A stretch of DNA of 7,472 nucleotides from the NCBI GenBank assembly GCA_029212955.1, contig JARGOW010000042.1, positions 4,807-12,278 of the forward strand. The letters run 5' to 3'. The stretch comes from Planctomycetota bacterium (GTDB taxonomy: Bacteria > Planctomycetota > UBA1135 > GCA-002686595). The notes beneath the pieces are model-generated. The model did no database searches, was not told where the DNA came from, and worked only from the letters and a program-made list of their open reading frames with translations. Both the position numbers and the translations under genes were made by a program. Positions 6,728 to 7,472 of the stretch are shown one piece after another (the stretch's first letter is position 1; each line of letters begins with the position of its first letter).

Positions 6728-7472
6728 TCAGTTGGCCTGGGCGGCCTCTTGGAAGGCGCGTCGCGTATAGACCTTGACCATTTCGCGGCGCCAGTCCGCG
6801 TCCCCGGGAATGTTTTCCATGGGGCGGCATTGGCGGCGTGCATTGGTGGCCACCTGCTCCAGGGCCCCATCGAATTCGGGAGTGCCGGGGCGCAAGCCCC
6901 TGAGTGCATCGGCCACGCCCTTGACCCGGTTCGGCCGGGCTACTAGCGCGATCACAACTTGATCGGCATCTTCCACCAAACCGTCCGCGTCCAGGTCCAA
7001 GCGTACGGCAATGCCTAGCAAGGGGAAGTCGATAGAGCCCCGGTCCCGCAGTTTGGCGTAGGCCCCGCGGTGCCCCTTGGCGGTTTTCGGAATGCGGATG
7101 CGGGTCAAGATCTCCGTGGCGTCGCTTTTCTTGTTGGCCGCGCCATCGGAGTGCCAGAGTTCCTCGATGGGCAGGGTGCGCTCGGATCCAAGGGTCTCGA
7201 AGCAGAGTTGGGCCGACAGGGTGGTGAGCGCGGCCACGGTATCGTTGCTGGCAGCGGCCACGCAGCGCTTTCCGTTTTGTACCACGTGGCAGAGGGTCCC
7301 GTCCTTTTTGAGGCAATAGCCCAGGGATTGCCGCCAAAAGTGGGTCTGGTTGTACCACTGGCAGCGCGTGTCGAGCATCACGTTGCCTCCCAGGGTGCCC
7401 ATGGAGCGCAGTTGGGGTCCCGCGACACATCCTGCGGCCGCAGCCAGGGCGGGGGCCATGGAGCGAACCAGG
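6728..7472 (-). CDS. Molybdenum-hydroxylase FAD subunit with [4Fe-4S] insertion (HcrB/CoxM-like), 5'-truncated
   Basis: The frame enters from the right edge and ends at TGA 6728-6730, giving about 248 codons. The stretch 'GPQLRSMGTLGGN' is the second FAD-binding motif of the medium subunit of xanthine dehydrogenase/CO dehydrogenase-type enzymes. Directly after it come four cysteines with 15, 7 and 8 residues between them (codons at 7361, 7313, 7289 and 7262). From memory, this equals the spacing of the [4Fe-4S] ligands Cys122, 138, 146 and 155 of Thauera 4-hydroxybenzoyl-CoA reductase beta. By that alignment about 85 N-terminal residues, including the first FAD motif, lie outside the window. 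The CO-dehydrogenase-type C-terminal domain follows (from about 7110 down to 6731), with 'GAYAKLRDRGSIDFPLLGIA' and 'ARPNRVKGV'. The protein would pass electrons between FAD and the iron-sulfur/molybdenum subunits, presumably encoded upstream off the window. ATG 7459 is internal, because 'ALAAAAGCVAGPQLRSMGT' needs preceding sequence. The substrate cannot be named. The terminator placement suggests it is the last gene of its operon. Confidence 0.9.
   Translation of the reverse strand, partial: LVRSMAPALAAAAGCVAGPQLRSMGTLGGNVMLDTRCQWYNQTHFWRQSLGYCLKKDGTLCHVVQNGKRCVAAASNDTVAALTTLSAQLCFETLGSERTLPIEELWHSDGAANKKSDATEILTRIRIPKTAKGHRGAYAKLRDRGSIDFPLLGIAVRLDLDADGLVEDADQVVIALVARPNRVKGVADALRGLRPGTPEFDGALEQVATNARRQCRPMENIPGDADWRREMVKVYTRRAFQEAAQAN

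Noticed and set aside
6654..7430. 258-codon second minus-strand frame over the flavoprotein
   Set aside because: It is a frame-shifted shadow of the flavoprotein gene, whose FAD motif and four cysteines lie in the other frame.

Overview
The window reads as a slice of a high-GC (roughly 60% by eye) bacterial chromosome. It holds six genes and no mobile element, RNA gene or CRISPR array that I can support. The organism cannot be fixed from the sequence. Large secreted proteins built from CARDB and Calx-beta-like repeats, starts without clear Shine-Dalgarno sites, a stand-alone proteasome-like protease and a molybdenum-hydroxylase subunit together fit Planctomycetota or a similar environmental phylum. 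This is inference, not proof.

Layout: (1) 2-1744, plus strand: the 3' part of a secreted or surface protein made of at least five CARDB repeats; its 5' end lies outside the window. (2) 1794-2075, plus: a 93-residue protein with a clear signal peptide and no recognised family. (3) 2109-3827, plus: a RecQ-family DNA helicase with all core motifs but an unusual C-terminal half. (4) 3837-4457, minus: a small HslV/proteasome-beta-type Ntn hydrolase, convergent with the helicase and only 9 bases from it. (5) 4458-4793: a divergent intergenic region. (6) 4794-6641, plus: a 615-residue secreted protein with two Calx-beta-like domains and a large unassigned C-terminal region. (7) 6659-6705: a strong GC-rich hairpin terminator between convergent genes. 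(8) 6728-7472, minus: the C-terminal three quarters of an FAD-binding molybdenum-hydroxylase medium subunit. It carries the four-cysteine [4Fe-4S] insertion known from 4-hydroxybenzoyl-CoA reductase beta; its 5' end lies outside the window.

The first three genes run in the same direction with gaps of 49 and 33 bases and could be co-transcribed, but their functions (surface protein, small secreted protein, DNA repair helicase) do not form an obvious pathway. The protease, the Calx-beta protein and the flavoprotein appear to be separate transcription units. I see no convincing multi-gene novel system. The points most worth checking are the helicase domain order, the complete proteasome-type active site in a lone protease, the iron-sulfur flavoprotein and the orphan C-terminal region of the 615-residue protein.
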